Assembly (NCBI GenBank): GCA_000727475.1 | Contig: KL647290.1 | Location: forward strand, 2,070,269 to 2,134,268 | DNA: 64,000 nt | Direction of reading: 5' to 3' | Origin: Sarcocystis neurona | Taxonomy: Eukaryota > Apicomplexa > Conoidasida > Eucoccidiorida > Sarcocystidae | In this document: positions 47,201 to 59,159 of the stretch, piece by piece | How the letters are laid out: every line of letters starts with the position of its first letter | How positions within the stretch are numbered: the first letter of the stretch is position 1 | Notes under the pieces: model-generated | Database searches by the model: none | The model's input: only the letters and a program-made list of their open reading frames with translations | What the model was told of the DNA's origin: nothing | Position numbers and translations under genes: made by a program

Positions 47201-50075
47201 CTTTTGAGTGAACTTCTGCGACGTTAAAAGTACACGTAATAATACTGTACGCTGCTTCGACGGCTAACCGTTCCACCAGAATTGTACGTTACCCCACGTC
47301 TGCGTCTTCTCCTCGCATAGCCTATACATATACCTGTGTATACCGCATACACGTCGAACCTCCAGGAAAGACAACGGGATGAGCGTGGAATATAGTGTAT
47401 ACACACACACGTATATGTGGATCCGTGAAGACAACAGGCCTAGACCTGTACGTACATATGCACGTATCTCTGTGCGTCTTTGTAGCAGCAAATATAAATG
47501 TATGAATAGCAGGAGCATCCGGAGGGCAGATGTAAAGGTGTACCTCTACGTGTCTCTGTGCCTTTCTTTACAAACGTTGACAGTCACGTTATCAAGTTCG
47601 GCAGGACACCTAAGTGGCTTTGATGTTCCGCAACGTGAACGCGCTAACTCAACGGGAAGACCGTGGGGAGCAGTCAAGAGTACGTAGGGCTGCGTAGCTG
47701 CATTCCCCTCACTGCCGCGCGATCTGCTAATAACAAGGAGATACACACATGTATTTAAAGCAGTTGGTAGCGACGAGAGAGAGTGTCACGTGTAAAGGCT
47801 GTACTTGTACTGCGGAGCCAAAGAGTTGACGGCCGCCTATTCGCTGATGTCTGCGGCCTACAAAGACCTCTAGATAGTCAGAGCTCGTATATTTGAGCGG
47901 ACGTTTATTGCAGCTATCACGTTCGCATCCAGCAGCGAGCGATGGTCCAGCGGAGTCCAGGGCTGATGCAGGGAAAATTCAGCAGTGTCCTGCAGCGTCA
48001 AATGAGCTACAGCGGCAGACAGTTATTCTGGGTTACAGCTATCTTTTCGTGCAACAGCGCCAGTGGAGAGTACAAAGATACCATGCGAGTGGGTCTGCAA
48101 CCAACAGTTAGCTGCAGAGTCTGTCCAGGGACTAAGGAGACGTCTTTGGCACCCGTTGCGTCTCCTACATATTATGAAAACCCGCGGAGGGCAGTTATAG
48201 AGCCTCGTGGCGTGTCGCACGGTGTTGCACTACGCGCTGGGCGCCGTAGGACTACGACGCTGTGGGCGCAGTCACGTCTGGCTTGTGTGTCGCTAGTCAG
48301 TCGCCGTGACTGTGTAGCAGACAAGGAGTGATGACTTGAAGTGCACATGGTGAGTGCACTTCACAATATACGGAGTGGGGAGTAAATTGTAATCCACACC
48401 AGGATTGTTTGTACAAGAAAGCGAGTGACCTGCAGCGGCCAGCGGCATTCCTGGTACAGCAAAGGGAGAACCAGCGTCCGCACAGGGGAGGCGTGCGAAG
48501 TGCAGAACTTTTGTCGCCGACAGTTCGATACGCGAGCGTCTGTATGGATCGACGAATAGATCAATACGTATATTATGTGTAGGTATGCGCGCCTGTGTAT
48601 TTGCGGACGTGCTCGGTGGGTCGAGAATGAGAGGGGGCGCGAAGATAGCATGTGTTGTTGCAGTTCTACAGCATTTTGCAAGTATGGAATGCTGCGCGGT
48701 GGGAGATCTATAGAAGAAGCACTGAGGAGAAGAATCAAGGGGTAGAACGTCGTACGAGCAGTAGCGGCCAACGCCACTGCTTTGCATTGCACCGTAGGTC
48801 CTCCTACCCATCTGCGTAAAACGGGTGAAAAAAGTAGGCAGCTACTATACCAGAACGGACACCGGCACAAGTCTAAGGGAGACTGAAATACCGGGGTACT
48901 CTGGTGCGGCTACAACGGAGGCCGCCCACTCTGCTGTCAGCAGCAGCACAATGTATCACCGCACGTCTAGGTGCCTTGTGTGTACGACCACGGACGCCGC
49001 AGGCCTCTCGATACTTCTTAGTGTCTTTTCCTGGATAACTTGTTGGCTTCCTTGCAAGCAAAACACAGTCACGTTGTTCGACTCGTCAGCCTGCCGGCCG
49101 CTAGTGAGTGGAGATGGGCCCGAATATCATCCTGGTAGGGTGGCAGCGCGGCAGTTAGAGAAGTGTCTTATAAATGCGGAGAGAGACTGACACATTTTGA
49201 GGATATCGGTTTCCCGCGTCAGTTGCTGTACTTGTGCTTCCTCCACTTCAGACTCCAGCGCTCGTATAGCCGCTTTTGAAGCAGCAACAGCTGCAGTGCG
49301 CTCCTCTGTCGGATGTGCCTGCAGTGGCCTCTTCACAATACCACCGCTGAAGCGTTGACGTTGAATGCGCTACGGCTTGATTTCTGGTATCTATAGATAT
49401 GGGAGCCCCCAACGTGTTTGGGTGGATAGCTAGAAATGCATGTCCATACATGTTTGTGAGTTCAGAACGCGTCTCCTTTGTGTTGAAAAGGCATCGGTGT
49501 CGTTTCTCCTGCCTGTGTGTATGTGGATATGTGTGTGTGCGTGTGTACACGGAGTCGGGCGAATGTATATATATATATATATGCATCTTCCCATAGTCTG
49601 TTCCCACTATGGGGTGTGCCTGCTGATTTGAAGAGGTCCAAAATCACACGGATCGAAACATCACCGAGGACCCGGAGCGATTGGCGCCGGGACGGACCCC
49701 GGCAGAGTGTTTCCAGGAACGCGCATGGCAGGACGAGACAGAAGCAAGTTGGCGACAGTGCGTAATCTTCGCGTGCTTGGCATCAACGCAAAGCAGAATT
49801 TACTGGTTGTAAGGGGATCGGTGCCAGGCTGGGATATGCGAACGGTGGTGCGGGTGATTTGGGAGCGGTGGCGAGAAGAAGTAATGGAAGATCGTGCGAA
49901 ACTTCTTGAGAAAGAAAGAGAAGATCGTTTTAGACTTATTGGCGGCGAGAGTGCCTCCACACCCAGCACTGCGAGCAGTAAACAGGGTAAAAACACCACG
50001 GCAGGGACAGGGAGGGCGACGAAAGCGAGAGGCGGCAGCGGCGCCGCAACAGGAGGAAGACGCTTGAAGAAGTAG
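41230..50075 (+). CDS. uL3: Organellar ribosomal protein uL3 (bacterial-type L3), 5' end not found
   Basis: L3 binds 23S-type rRNA near the peptidyl-transferase centre of the large subunit. Exons 41416-41490, 43114-43144, 43495-43541, 45308-45446, 46905-47136 and 49634-50075 (stop) join with GT/AG borders and consistent phases. 41230-41265 ([12 protein letters not shown]) is a probable earlier exon. L3 signatures: [13 protein letters not shown] with [12 protein letters not shown] (exon 45308), [11 protein letters not shown] and [16 protein letters not shown] (exon 46905), [25 protein letters not shown] and [12 protein letters not shown] (last exon). About 320 residues are visible, plus a missing N-terminus that should hold a targeting sequence. 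The Lys/Arg/Gly-rich tail is an extension. The bacterial-type sequence points to mitochondrion or apicoplast; I cannot tell which. A 75-bp stretch at 42617-42691 would keep the frame if it were an exon, but its acceptor is poor. Confidence 0.87.
42150..42485. repeat. Three-copy tandem repeat, period 125-144 bp (uL3 intron)
   Basis: A core with CGACARAC, a CCCGTGATTGTAT-like stretch and TGGTAATCA occurs at 42154, 42279 and 42423. The copies are separated by (AT)n runs of varying length. Confidence 0.75.
42919..43258. repeat. Perfect 49-bp direct repeats flanking a 31-nt exon
   Basis: The 49 bases at 42919-42967 are identical to those at 43210-43258 (offset 291 bp); they begin TTGTATGTATAACG. 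The uL3 micro-exon 43114-43144 lies between them. Confidence 0.9.
44530..45300. repeat. CTG/GCT-rich block inside the uL3 intron before exon 45308
   Basis: The plus strand is rich in CTG, TGC and GCC triplets and leaves a long open frame (44463-45320) of Leu/Cys/Ser/Ala. The uL3 splice chain places it in the intron 43542-45307, so the frame is treated as non-coding. Confidence 0.65.
49127..49370 (-). CDS. Candidate antisense terminal exon with a coiled coil, inside the last uL3 intron
   Basis: The minus frame from an AG near 49370 to a stop at 49127 encodes a basic start ([12 protein letters not shown]) and then an amphipathic, Glu/Ala/Gln-rich helix ([17 protein letters not shown] and on through [13 protein letters not shown]). 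It has no repeat bias, unlike most open frames here. No partner exon or family was found, so it may be a nested gene, a relic or chance. Confidence 0.3.
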
Positions 50076-51267
50076 AAAGAGTTGTCGAAGCTTCTCGGAC
50101 ACCTCTGTTAATGTGGCCAGAAACACAGGAGTTGCACAGATAAACGCAGTTCTCGCGGGAGCATCGGTCACAAATGGTGTGTGGTTTTCCGTGTGACCAT
50201 ACAGCCAGTGTGAATGTCGGAGGTGCGAATCTTCGTAGCTAGACAGGGTCGCTACACACCACAGGAGACGAAGGAATCCAGGAAGCCTCCAACGACAAAC
50301 TCGACGCGCCACGCTAGGCGCTGAGTGCGTCTTTTCACAGTCTCGATAATATGTACATATATGGATATACGTGTAACAGTCAAGACAACATTGAAGCAGT
50401 GATTTCACTGACATCCTTGTAATACTACACGGGAAATTCATGTAACACAACAGTGTTTGATAGCGCCAGAATAGGCGACATAGCTGATATGTACCCCGTG
50501 CTCCGGAAAACATACAGCGGGTTCGGTGCTGGGGGACGACAAGGCTTTTATTGCGGACATATCAAGCGGTTTATAACGTGAATATGGTGAGGAGAGTTTC
50601 TATTTCCTCTAAGGGGTCGTGTCTCACTCAAGACAAATTAAACTTGCCAGTCGTGTGTGTGAGCGACCAGCGAGGGGCATTCTGACTTGCGCACCCAGGT
50701 AGTGCAGAATTCATCCACTGTGGTGTGCCACGTGTCGTGCTGCTCGGGAGTGAATATGGCTCCCTTTTGGAGTTTTTAACGTATTTGTCAACGTTAAGGA
50801 AACCTGTCTCCGCGCCAGAATTGGGTGCAGCTAGATTATTTTAGCTCGAGAGTACGTGCCACCGCTTTAAGCGCAGAATCCTGTAGTCCAGTTGTCATTA
50901 GGCCCCATGGCTTTGTCACCTGCCAAGGTTGCCAATGTGGATCACGGATATTAGCTTCTCGCGAGGCTTTCCACGGACTCACGGCTACCGCATAGTTTTT
51001 CATTACACGCTAGGGTAATGATCAGAGAGAGGAGACCAGCACAGCTACAGAAATAACCGATCCTCTTTAGGTTCGTTAAGTCGGAGCTTTAACGCTGGAA
51101 AAGCTGCAGCGCAGACTGCATCGTATTGACTTTGGTAATATCCACTGGAGTATTATTTGCCCTGCGTCATTCGTTTAGGGCTGTGCCCTTCCTGCTGGAC
51201 AAAGTAGAAGTGGACCAAATCTCGTTCACGTAATACTGCTACCTTCTCAAACCTGCTGTGTACTCAC
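50076..51267. other. Convergent intergenic region
   Basis: It lies between the uL3 stop (plus) and the membrane-protein stop (minus). Apart from a short ATGTACATATATGGATATA stretch near 50350, it is unique sequence without repeats. No gene or clear polyadenylation element could be identified. Confidence 0.6.
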
Positions 51268-54200
51268 TTATTTAGAGAGGTTGAGCTGCACCAGCATTTC
51301 CATCTTGTTGACATCCGGTAAAATGCGCTTGTCTCCATAGATGTTCGCGAAACGGATATACCGCAGCAGCCCGAAGTACATTAAAGTGCCCGCACAGTTT
51401 ACGGTGCAAAGCAGCAGAAGAGGTCCGTCATGAAGATTGTTGAACCCCTCTTTTATGCTCTTATAGAAGCGGCTGATGCTTTGTACCTTCCACACAGTCA
51501 GAACTTCCATGATGTCGAAAGAGAAAATAAGGAACAGGCGCACGCGTCCTTCGTATGTCCGAAACAGGCCAAACTGAGAGACAGCACACAGCCACACAAA
51601 TGACAGCCATTTCTTGACTGCGAAGTTCTCAAAGGACCTCCGCAGGATACGTCCATTAGTGGTCGCACAGTCAATAAGCAAATTCTTAGGCCTTGCTTGT
51701 GACGTCATAAAGGACAGAGAGAATATGGGAGTCCGTACCCAGCAGCGAGTTGTTCTGTACCTTCTCGTTCTCTTCAGCTGGCGGACTACACAATATATCT
51801 TTCTTCCTCTTGTCTCAAAAAGCACGACTCTGTTTCTTATGCATCGACTGGTCCACTCCTTCTTGCCCTCTCTCCTCTGTTGGAATGCACCCCATTGTGT
51901 GATTTCAGTATCTTGGGTTGAAAGATACGTCACACTTTAATCATGCACTACGTTGTCATCCAATCCTGGCCTCCTCTACTGTTTCATGAGCCTGCACTCC
52001 TGACCTCTAGTTTTTGCCTCTTCCAACGACTTATCGAACTGTATTATCAGTTACTCGTACTGTGCATGCCGTCTTCTGCCGAAGACGTGAGCGGCGGCAA
52101 GCCCTTAATAGGTTTCGATGCGCAGATCAGGTCCGGTCGGCTATCCCACTTGGAATTACGGTGTTTCTGCTATTAGTTCGCCTTGCAGCACTACAGTCAA
52201 CGGCAAATTTAATACGGGGATGTGAGTTAGATTTGCGTGCACTCTGGGAAGCCGCACGCGCATCCACTGGTGATCACACGAACTTTTGAACAGATGTAAG
52301 ACACTTATCACGGCACGGGATAGGGCCGCAGGTGGAGAAATCGAGTTAGCCTTGGCCCGCACTCGGCGCATGCGTAATTGCAGGTGCCACGTACCGTCCT
52401 GTATGCGGGAAGAAGGCCAACTTTGCTGTGCTCAGCGAAGATGTCGCTGACGACGAGAGAAAGTGATGACATAAGCTTCTGCAGGAGGCGTGGCCACGTA
52501 CGATTGAAGACGAGAGACTGCAGTTCCTCTACCACTTGCGAAAGCCAAGCAGCATGAACTTTTTTGAACGCCGAGTCGTCGCGTCTGCGGAACAAGTCTC
52601 GGAAGGTAATTTTGTCCACATGCGTGAGTCGAGGTCTGCGAATACTCCGGCGCTCCACTTCGCTGTTGGTGCGTGACGAGCTGCTAAAAGTGGTTGAAGA
52701 CCGAGAACTCCGTCTACCCGCAGTCACTGGTACACTGCGAATAACGACAAGCTCACTGCCGTAAGCGTAAGGGATGTCGCATTCCAGCTTTGTTCCGTCT
52801 CGTAATGAAGAATTTCGTTTTCTGGAGAACCGTCTGAGTGACTTGTTTTGCGCTCGACCCCAGAAGCCCGCTGTCGCCAGTTCCATCTCTGCTTTGAAAT
52901 GGGCAGCCAGATCATGTCCAAGGTCTTTAAAGAACGCTTTGAGCATCACACCCAACCCTCGCACTGCCTTCTGGGGTGTTGGGTTGTTGGGAGCATCAAG
53001 AGGCGCATTGTCGCTGATGTTACTGAGAGTTCTAAGTCCAAAATCTTTCCTCTTGCTATGGCGAATCAGTGCCACCCCACGCATTCGACTCTGTGCTTTC
53101 TGTGCATTCAGCCCGAATAGAAGCTGCGAACGCCAAGTGGTAGTCGACAAGCAAGTTGGCATAAAAAACGGTCGGACGACCAGTGCTTGAAACCAGTCAA
53201 GCATTTTTATTATACTCTTGTTTTTCCTGCTCTTTACGGAGCGCAGCTCCAGACTCGTCAAGATACAGCGCTCGTCATACCGCACACAAAAATGCCACAT
53301 GGAATATATAAAATCTTTGAAAATCATAACGAAAAAAATGAACACGTTGGACGCCTTGATCATTACAGTGCGCAAAAGTAGGAAGCGCCAGCTGTCCCAA
53401 ATCATGTTAAACCACGTTATAATTTTTTCAAACTCCACTGCGTCACTCCCAAAGCCCTTCCTGTTGGGAATATAAATGTTGCTTCGGAACGGTCGTTGCT
53501 CATCGTTTGTATCTTTGGGATGGCCTTGTCCGAACGAGCCTGTAAACGTGCTGACGTCTCCTGAGCCGCTGCCTGCAACGCTCTTAGAAAACCCAGGGTT
53601 CTGCACTCCCGCCCCTCCAGGCACATCCGCTCTACCGCCATTGTGACTGGTGGACGGAAATGGGAGAGCAGAAGAAGAACCAGCATAAGGCCAATTCTTA
53701 GGGTCTGCCTTTCTTGGATCCGTTGTATCGCACACCGTGTCTTCGACCACGGCTGGCTCTGTACGCTCTGGCAGTGCAAAATTTGTCTCGTCCTCTGCGT
53801 GTTTCTTATTCTTGCGCAAAATCTTCTCCTTTGCAGCTGCTTTGCCATCTTTCGGAGCGCTCTTGCGGGTCTCTACGTAAGATTTTTCTGCCGCACTTCG
53901 GCCACCGTCGCCCTCCCTAGTCTCTTCATAATCTGCTTCTGCCGCAGACTGCCTTTTCCTATGAGCACCTCTTGCAGTCTCTACGACGTGGTCCTCGCCT
54001 TCAGCATGATCCACCTGTGCTGCGGAGTGTCTTTTTCTATGAGCTCTTCGTGCCGGCTCGTCGATATAATCGGTGCATTCTGCATAATCTGCTCCGACCG
54101 CAGACTGCCTGTTTCTACGGGCTCTTCTACCGGCCTGTACGACNNNNNNNNNNNNNNNNNNNNNNNNNNNNNNNNNNNNNNNNNNNNNNNNNNNNNNNNN

Positions 54201-57200
54201 NNNNNNNNNNNNNNNNNNNNNNNNNNNNNNNNNNNNNNNNNNNNNNNNNNNNNNNNNNNNNNNNNNNNNNNNNNNNNNNNNNNNNNNNNNNNNNNNNNNN
54301 NNNNNNNNNNNNNNNNNNNNNNNNNNNNNNNNNNNNNNNNNNNNNNNNNNNNNNNNNNNNNNNNNNNNNNNNNNNNNNNNNNNNNNNNNNNNNNNNNNNN
54401 NNNNNNNNNNNNNNNNNNNNNNNNNNNNNNNNNNNNNNNNNNNNNNNNNNNNNNNNNNNNNNNNNNNNNNNNNNNNNNNNNNNNNNNNNNNNNNNNNNNN
54501 NNNNNNNNNNNNNNNNNNNNNNNNNNNNNNNNNNNNNNNNNNNNNNNNNNNNNNNNNNNNNNNNNNNNNNNNNNNNNNNNNNNNNNNNNNNNNNNNNNNN
54601 NNNNNNNNNNNNNNNNNNNNNNNNNNNNNNNNNNNNNNNNNNNNNNNNNNNNNNNNNNNNNNNNNNNNNNNNNNNNNNNNNNNNNNNNNNNNNNNNNNNN
54701 NNNNNNNNNNNNNNNNNNNNNNNNNNNNNNNNNNNNNNNNNNNNNNNNNNNNNNNNNNNNNNNNNNNNNNNNNNNNNNNNNNNNNNNNNNNNNNNNNNNN
54801 NNNNNNNNNNNNNNNNNNNNNNNNNNNNNNNNNNNNGTAATCGTCGCCCTCTCCACAGTCTTGTTCCACTGCAGACTGCCTTTTTTTATGAGTTCTTCTG
54901 GACTGCTCTTCGACATAGTCGTCGCCCTGTCCGTAGTCTAGTTTAACTGCTGACTGCCTTTTTTTGTGAGCTCTTCTAACGTGGTCCCCGACGTAATCGT
55001 CTCCACGAGCTGGTTTTCTACAGAAGGCGTCTTCATGGTCTTCGTCTGCGAAGGCCCGCGGCGTAGAGGAGCGCCGTCGGCGGCCTTTGTCGCTCCTTGC
55101 AGCCACATTTCCCTGGCCTTCAGCATTATTTACAAATACTTGCTGACTGCTCACACCAGCCACGTTGGAATGGCGATGCACGACGGGACTTTCTCCTGGA
55201 GGCGTCTCTTCGCGCCCGACAACACCGCCGGTTCTTATTTCTTCCTCCAGAGCGCCATGACAGGAAGACGTAGACGTCCTGCTAGCTCGTGGAGAGCGCC
55301 TGTCGCAGTTCAAATTGTATTTTTCAACAAGACCGTGGTCAGCGCCTTCGCCTGTGGCCTGAAAGTCCTGTAGAACTTCTGGAGGCCGTTCAGCAGTGCC
55401 AAAGCTTCCACACCCTGCATCTGCTTCATTCTGCCACTTTTCCATGCCGGGAGAATAGACCCTGCCAGATGTGCCGGAATAGACACTTTTTTTTGGTGCC
55501 CGTTTTCGAGGTGCGACCGCATCCGTCACCGCATGGCGGACATCAGAAGGATTTTTTAGCTGTAGTGCATCGTGTTCTGCGTCTGCGGCCATTGATGCGT
55601 TTCGATTCTCTAGTTGGCTAGGCTGGCTGTTATTGTGCATATCGTCCTCTTCCTGTTGTGATGCATCGTACTGCACAATTCCTGTTGCAGACGGCCTAGG
55701 TTCATTGATGCGGCCTGGGTAGCTGTCCTCGTGCGTGTCGTTGGCGTCAGTCTCCGTCCATTGAGGCGCTGCTAAGAAGTGGTCTACGGAACGGCGCAGG
55801 GTGCGACTACATCTGCCGACCTCAACGTCAACAGCCTCTAACGATGTAGTTGCAGCAGGGGGACTCGTGCGACCTTGTGCAACGGGAAGGCCTGCAAAGT
55901 GCTTTGTCCGTCCGCTGGATCTTCTTTTCTCCTCAGGAACGCGAAGTTCCTTTGAAGCAGAAAAATATCCGTCATCAAGCTCTGCCGCTCGCCCTCGTCG
56001 TCCGCTGGCCCTTCTTTCCTCGTCAATGGTGTGAAGACCCCCGGAAACGGGAAGAGGATGGTCTTCGAGCTGCGCACCTCGATCTCGCGAATGACGCCGT
56101 TCGCGGTCACTTGCCTCAGTCGACCCTGCTCTCTCAATCGTTGTTGTGTCGCGCTTCGCACTGATCGCGGGCAATCCCTTTCCATGGGCACTAACCTGTT
56201 GACCTCCACCTCGTTCCGTGTTGTGACCTGCAGCGTCCTCTCGCTTGCGGTCCGCTGCTTGTCCTCGCCGCTTCTTGCCGCCTTTGTCGTTTTCCTTCTG
56301 TGGTGCTGGAAGATGCAAGGCTTGCTTGGTGCCAGAAAAGCCGTCTTGGCTGATCTGTAGTGCCGTCGTACTTGTGTGCGATTCGGGGACTGCTGTCGTC
56401 CTCTGTGGGCTCTCATCCTGGCGCTCGGAGGTGTCCGCAGGTCGAGCCGCGGTTGACTGCACATTCGCAATACTATCTCGGCCGACAGACCTCGGCGCAC
56501 GACATTTTCTCCTAGTTAGGGAGGAAAAACTGCTGCGACACTCCTCGGGTTCGTATGTACCAATATCTTTTGGGCTTACAAGCGTAGTTCGCTTGGACAA
56601 AGGATTTGAAGGATCGAGGCCGTTTTGAGCGGGTCTCAAATTCACATAGTCATATAGCGACACTTTGGAGTCTACGCCGTAAGAGACGTTGTAGAAAAAC
56701 CTTGCCAGGACGACACACAGCTTCTGCGTTGCAGGTAAGAAGAGAGAGCCATAGAGGTTTGTGAGCACCAATTCGAATATAGCAAGAAGTAAAGTGTTCA
56801 CCTTGAGTTGGGTGAACGTGTTCTGCATAAGCTCGAAAAAGGGCAAGAAGACAGATCTACTGAACCAGTCGACAAAAAGGAACATAGTTCCCGGCCCGGC
56901 GAGCGTTACGGCCCGTCTGAACTGGTCGGTCGTTTGCGATGTGCCCAGGCCATACAACGTGGAGAGTACTGCGCCTATTAGGAAGCTGACGAGAAGTGGG
57001 AAGTTGTGCGTTTTGAGCGAAGGTATGAGATTCCGCATGAACGGAAGGGTCTGACATAAATACACGATCGAATTTAGCCCCAGTTCTGGACCGAGAAAGG
57101 CAATGACAGACAGAAACTCTCGCCAGAAGCCGAAGACAATGCCAGGGGTCGCCCAGAGTTTCGTGTACAAGACGTAGGAGGTGTGCATGACGAATTCGTT

Positions 57201-57455
57201 AATGACGTACACCCAGATGATGCTATTTATATGCGCGTATGCTAGCGGAGTGGGAACGCAGTCAATGTCGCCCTCAGCGCCCTCCACGGGGCAGCTGACT
57301 TGGGGGAGTGGCTTGATCCGGTGCCCCTCGTCATCGTAGTCGTTCTGAGTGCTCACAATGACTGTCAGAGCAATTAGTGGATAGGCTAGGGTAAGCAGCA
57401 TCAGACCCAAATAGACCACCCGCTTGTCGATCGAGGGCCCTACCGTGTTTGCCAT
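51268..57455 (-). CDS. Large polytopic membrane protein with 26-residue repeats, function unknown
   Basis: Two exons: 52395-57455 (1687 codons, 231 of them gap) and 51268-51876 (202 residues to stop), joined at ACG|GTACGT and ACAG|AGG in phase. Residues 1-270 hold about six membrane helices (for example VVYLGLMLLTLAYPLIALTV near residue 13, and FPLLVSFLIGAVLSTLYGLG near 152). A hydrophilic, Arg/Glu/Ser-rich region of roughly 1000 residues follows, with tandem repeats around residues 810-1190. Then come more hydrophobic segments (FEKIITWFNMIWDSWRFLLL, NVFIFFVMIFKDFIYSMW). Exon 2 adds further helices (LFLIFSFDIMEVL, LLLLCTVNCAGTLMYFGLL). No family is recognised. Without splicing, the frame would stop at 52308 after 1715 residues, losing the last helices. 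The repeat copy number is unknown because of the gap. Confidence 0.8.
53880..55020 (-). repeat. 78-bp (26-residue) coding tandem repeat, interrupted by the gap
   Basis: Units of the form GDDYVEE-x2-RR-x-H-(K/R)KRQSAVE-x-D-x-GE. At least two complete units lie at 54837-55020 and three more diverged units at 53900-54143. Each carries a basic RRxHxKRQSA core between acidic ends. The repeat belongs to the central region of the membrane protein. Confidence 0.85.
54144..54836. other. Assembly gap (693 N) in the repeat of the membrane-protein gene
   Basis: The run of N is 693 bases, divisible by three, so the frame continues. It is not a multiple of the 78-bp repeat unit, which suggests the size is an estimate from read pairs. 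Confidence 0.99.
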
Positions 57456-57540
57456 TCGGACAGAACATCTGTAAAAAGGCCGCCTGCAGGGTTCGAAAGG
57501 GAAATGACTTTTAGAATCAGGGCAAAGAAAGCTAATACTT

Positions 57541-58011
57541 TTACACAGATTTGTTAGGAAGACGGCCTAAGGCTTGAAGGACCATATCTTCCCAAGTTGG
57601 TGGTTCAGCAGTTTTCGGCGTCCTCAAAAGTAGCTTAAACGGCGTCGCGGAGAAGCAGCGAGCTATCACGCATTCTTTTGCACAGCTACAAAGTGATCGC
57701 CAGAAAGCCTGCAATTGAAAATGGTCGTTCCCACCGATAAAACGTGGCCTGTCTACAGCATGTGACCGCCTTTCTCCATTAGCACGCGGACTCTTTTGCC
57801 CCCCACTAGGTTTTTCCGTGCCCCACATTTGGCTAACCGCAAAAGTCGACAGTGCAAGTGGGCAAAGGAAGTAGTGAACCTTTTTGCAGCGAGCCTGACT
57901 CGAAGCACTCCTGACAAACAGGAAATTGCGTGTACTCACGGTAGGCCACGGTAGGCCGGACTTGCACCATCCATCCGTAAACCTCTGGAAGAGAGCATCG
58001 TTGCGCGCCAT
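57541..58011 (-). CDS. Small two-exon gene, 79-residue hypothetical protein
   Basis: Exon 1 is 57940-58011 (ATG at 58011; MARNDALFQRFTDGWCKSGL) and ends at a good CC|GTGAGT donor. Exon 2 is 57541-57708, after the acceptor TTTTCAATTGCAG. Both junctions are phase 0, giving 79 residues with several Cys (SLCSCAKECVIARC) and a mixed C-terminus ending LGRLPNKSV. The unspliced frame is also open (156 residues from 58011), so intron retention is possible. No family recognised; size and Cys content would suit a small mitochondrial subunit, but that is a guess. Its stop lies 85 bp upstream of the start of the membrane-protein gene on the same strand. Confidence 0.55.
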   Translation of the reverse strand: MARNDALFQRFTDGWCKSGLPWPTVSTRNFLFVRSASSQARCKKVHYFLCPLALSTFAVSQMWGTEKPSGGQKSPRANGERRSHAVDRPRFIGGNDHFQLQAFWRSLCSCAKECVIARCFSATPFKLLLRTPKTAEPPTWEDMVLQALGRLPNKSV

Positions 58012-59159
58012 CGAAGGCCAACCTATAACGCCGAGGTTAAGAAGCAATTGTCCACTTCAGGCGGTGCATGTTATGTGTGGGACCAAACAGTTCCGAAAAG
58101 GTTAGCGAAGAGCCGAGTACCATGTGAAATGTAGCAAGCTAGGACTCCTCCAGTCCTCGGGGCTTGTGGGACATAACCGTACGAGTTCCCATTTTCTCAG
58201 CAGGCTGGGCGCGTACCACCCTGATATCCCGTGGGAGCCGATAACCAACTCGCAAACGTTGCTTCCAGAGTTACGTGCATATAACTTCTTCTCGCCCTCA
58301 AAGGGCTTGTTGTGCAGGCTCACAACGGATGGTGTTATATGCAAAATGCCATGCACAAGATAAGGGCGAACGTCCAGCTGTGTGCCTACGTCCCCAGGAC
58401 GTTCGTTTTTCAGCAGAGAGCGCTACAGGCTACCAGGTAACATGTTACACAAGGCGGCAATACCCGACTTACAGGTTGCCGCACTCTGCATAAGCGTGTG
58501 TCGGTCGCAGCAGCCTTTGTATGGGCAAAGCTTTGAACGCGAGGGAAAAGGCAGCACGATCGTGAATGGAGTGACTCGATTGTAAAGTGCGCCGTGGCTT
58601 ATTCTACTTATGAGCGGACGTCGGCTTGCCCGTGCACGCATTTTGTCTTCCCCGTATTCACCTGCTGTTGTTCCCAAGGTGGGGTATAGTTTTTAAAGCG
58701 CGGGCTTCGTTGATGTGCACGGGTACGCTATAAACGTTCACGCACCTTGCAGCTGCGGTCGGTTGGCTACACTAGATTCTGATACATCTCCAGTTGGGAA
58801 TCACTATTACGTATCCTATCGGATCTGCTTCTATTGTAATTGAACTAGTGTGCGTCAGGACACTGTTGGCTGTTGGCTGCGCAGCGTGAAAAGTAAGAGG
58901 GATGTGAGCGAGCGATCGGGCAAGCTGCACGTGCGCCGTACCCCGGTGCTTCAAGTAGCCGGTGGCGCACAAATCTCAAATAGCCATACGCACCCACACA
59001 GGTGTGTATTCAGTTCGCAGACGACTTCAACGCCACAGCGGTGCCTAGCGGTGTGACAGGACTGAAGTGGCCTCTCGCTGTCCAGTCCAGGTGGTAAAGG
59101 GTACACAAAAGTGTTGTTCGTTATGGCGCGGATTCGATCTCCTGCATTACGTCCCACCC
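58012..59159. other. No supported gene
   Basis: Unique-sequence DNA with short open frames on both strands. No motif, leader or splice chain could be supported. The promoter of the 58011 gene should lie at the left end. Confidence 0.45.

Noticed and set aside
53643..54941. Plus-strand 432-codon frame through the second gap
   Set aside because: It is the complementary shadow of the membrane-protein exon and its 78-bp repeat, and more than half of it is N.
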